In this document: positions 63,979 through 64,000 of the stretch, piece by piece
How positions within the stretch are numbered: the first letter of the stretch is position 1
Layout: each line of letters starts with the position of its first letter
NCBI GenBank assembly: GCA_013177995.1
Contig: JABLXN010000006.1
Location: 62,001-126,000 of the forward strand
Length of the DNA stretch: 64,000 nt
Reading direction: 5' to 3'
Source: Brevinematales bacterium
Lineage (GTDB): Bacteria; Spirochaetota; Brevinematia; Brevinematales; Thermospiraceae
Program-made: the position numbers and the translations under genes
The notes under the pieces: generated by a model
What the model was told of the DNA's origin: nothing
The model's input: only the letters and a program-made list of their open reading frames with translations
Databases searched by the model: none

Positions 63979-64000
63979 GGGTTTCTCCTTTTCTGTGGCC

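Overview
The window reads as a chromosomal segment of a Gram-negative-type, motile bacterium, most likely a spirochaete (Spirochaetota). The strongest clue is a minus-strand run of fliJ, a lytic transglycosylase and a FlbB/MotE-type coiled-coil flagellar protein, an arrangement typical of spirochaete flagellar loci. Outer-membrane traits agree with this: a TonB-dependent receptor, several beta-barrel proteins and a LolCDE-like operon. The order or species cannot be named from this sequence. Promoters are mostly sigma70-like (TTGACA/TTGCAA, 16-18 bp spacing, TATAAT/TACAAT), ribosome sites are strong (AAGGAGG), and genes are tightly packed with many 4-bp start/stop overlaps.

Layout. 1-10.7 kb holds housekeeping genes: a TPR fragment, an SDR oxidoreductase, a sensor kinase, then a minus-strand block (HisC-like aminotransferase, purQ, DedA, SlyD), a frameshifted S55-type protein, pgsA, apgM and a fatty-acyl-CoA/ACP synthetase. 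10.8-25.2 kb is an AT-rich island bracketed by two oppositely oriented 202-bp MITE-like elements, each with its own 5-bp target duplication. It carries two AAA+ ATPases, a metallopeptidase/VWA protein, a frameshifted MoxR-type ATPase, a 1141-residue helical protein of unknown function, a small M28-type zinc peptidase, a bilobal retropepsin-like aspartic protease and an IS element. Hairpins and RBS-equipped tiny ORFs fill the non-coding stretches. This is my main candidate for an undescribed system. 25.2-35.2 kb returns to core metabolism and translation: phosphofructokinase, a ParB-like protein, an M1-like lipoprotein, a DEAD-box helicase, pgi, dtd, ttcA-like and gltX. 36-42 kb (minus strand) is the flagellar cluster with a cyclase, an epimerase-like protein and a TPR protein upstream. 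42.8-50.8 kb is one long plus-strand operon: a DUF3108-like protein, three beta-barrels, two FtsX-like permeases, a LolA-like carrier and a LolD-like ATPase, which looks like a dedicated envelope-trafficking machine. It is followed by a PAS/LuxR regulator with a repeat-containing promoter and by a likely structured small RNA with its own promoter and terminator. 52.3-61.6 kb holds a GPH sugar symporter, a GH13 lipoprotein, two genes preceded by sigma28-like boxes, a degenerate-GGDEF/EAL protein followed by a PilZ protein, and a DNA-glycosylase-like gene. The window ends with a TonB-dependent receptor.

Mobile DNA. One full IS (23543-24914) shares its asymmetric ends with two larger elements that carry no transposase (35241-36063 and 53834-54398) and with a solo end near 30.7 kb. 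The two larger elements are flanked by 18-bp direct repeats. Two genes (S55 protein, MoxR) are split by -1 frame changes inside homopolymer runs, so either recent mutation or base-calling error must be considered.
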